DNA of 64,000 nt, taken from Sphingomonas sp. LaA6.9. GTDB taxonomy: Bacteria > Pseudomonadota > Alphaproteobacteria > Sphingomonadales > Sphingomonadaceae. A model generated the notes under the pieces. That model saw only the letters and a program-made list of their open reading frames with translations, was not told where the DNA came from and did not search any database. The stretch covers positions 1 to 64,000 of the forward strand of contig NZ_JAKVIO010000001.1 of NCBI RefSeq assembly GCF_022601895.1, written 5' to 3'. Below, piece after piece: positions 63,606-64,000 of this stretch (the first letter of the stretch is position 1; every line of letters starts with the position of its first letter). Both the position numbers and the translations under genes were made by a program.

Positions 63606-64000
63606 ATGAACGCCCAGAACCCCGAAGCCGGACGCCAGTTCGCGCGTGCCGGACGCGCCCGAGCCATCGGCAGCGGCTGGCTCGCCGCGATCTTTGCGCG
63701 CGGCTTCCGGCACGTGCTCGACCGCATAGATCAGGGGCTGGTGACCGGTTCGATCGAGGTGCGCGTGCCCGACGGATCGCGGCGCGTGCTGGGCGGCCGC
63801 GCGCCCGGTCCGGCAGCGGATGTGGACCTGCGCAGCTGGACCGCGCTGGCGCGGCTGGCGCGTTCGGGATCGGTCGGCTGGTACGAAGCCTGGGCGCGGG
63901 GCGAGTGGAGCAGCGCCGATCCGGTGCCGCTGTTCGAATTGTTCATGCGCAACCGCGCAGGGCTGGGCAATGCGGGGCGCGCGCGCGGGCTGTTCCGGCG
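63606..64000 (+). CDS. Cyclopropane-fatty-acyl-phospholipid synthase-like protein, N-terminal part
   Basis: The gene runs off the right edge; 131 codons are visible and the methyltransferase domain is not included. The N-terminal domain of bacterial CFA synthases is recognisable in ITGSIEVRVPDG-like wording, here LVTGSIEVRVPDGSRRVLGG, and in SVGWYEAWARGEWSSADPVP followed by LFELFMRN. If complete it would transfer a methylene from SAM to unsaturated membrane lipids. A shorter related methyltransferase remains possible. Confidence 0.8.
   Translation, partial: MNAQNPEAGRQFARAGRARAIGSGWLAAIFARGFRHVLDRIDQGLVTGSIEVRVPDGSRRVLGGRAPGPAADVDLRSWTALARLARSGSVGWYEAWARGEWSSADPVPLFELFMRNRAGLGNAGRARGLFR

Overview
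The window is a gene-dense, GC-rich stretch of ordinary chromosome from an alphaproteobacterium, almost certainly a member of the Sphingomonadales (Sphingopyxis/Sphingomonas-like). The case rests on separate F0 b' and b subunits, a GcrA-type cell-cycle regulator, a petABC bc1 operon, an SOS-controlled imuA-imuB-dnaE2 cassette with a GTTC-N7-GTTC LexA box, HWE histidine kinases, and several small secreted families typical of sphingomonads. The taxon is inferred from gene content and style; no 16S gene is present. I see no phage, transposase, integrase, CRISPR array, or obvious island.

Layout: 1-1418 is the end of the F0 ATP synthase operon (atpE partial, b', b, terminator). 1541-7420 holds a VOC protein, a secreted methyltransferase and an SDR, uvrC, and a deacetylase/acetyltransferase pair. 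7435-13488 runs rightward: recO, leuB, a threonine dehydratase-like enzyme, metZ, apaG, a LysR regulator, a GNAT protein and a small membrane protein. 13491-19793 contains a cytochrome c, parE, gcrA, an ABC-2 permease, two small secreted proteins, an AraC regulator, and two copies of a long palindromic repeat. 19829-22987 is argD-argF-hslO. 23110-25089 has a DUF3617-like protein, a candidate small RNA, and queC-queE. 25114-30378 carries secreted/lipoprotein genes, lipB, a membrane protein, a GNAT protein, hemF and trmL. 30586-33880 is petABC plus apt. 34047-40972 includes an Arg-rich lipoprotein, a lipid kinase, hemB, a membrane-spermidine synthase fusion, a GNAT/gamma-carbonic anhydrase pair and a lipoprotein. 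41056 is tRNA-Arg(ACG), followed by HPP and DUF202 membrane proteins. 42703-48192 is dnaE2-imuB-imuA (leftward, SOS mutagenesis). 48414-50047 holds a large secreted protein of unknown role and two small membrane proteins. 50138-53642 is an arginine succinyltransferase cluster (M20 hydrolase, astA, astB). 53687-59190 has a DUF481 beta-barrel, a response regulator and HWE kinase, rppH, an HSL-type hydrolase and an HDAC-like deacetylase. 59266-64000 is korA-korB, phrB, and the start of a cyclopropane-fatty-acid synthase-like gene.

Functionally the window is housekeeping: respiration, haem and lipoate synthesis, amino-acid synthesis and arginine catabolism, tRNA queuosine and wobble modification, and an unusually dense set of DNA repair genes (uvrC, recO, parE, imuAB, dnaE2, phrB). 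The most interesting non-coding signals are a candidate anti-Shine-Dalgarno small RNA at about 23575-23668, a pair of palindromic repeats with compensatory arm changes (15933 and 19591), and an orphan LexA-like box (34984) nearly identical to the one at imuA.
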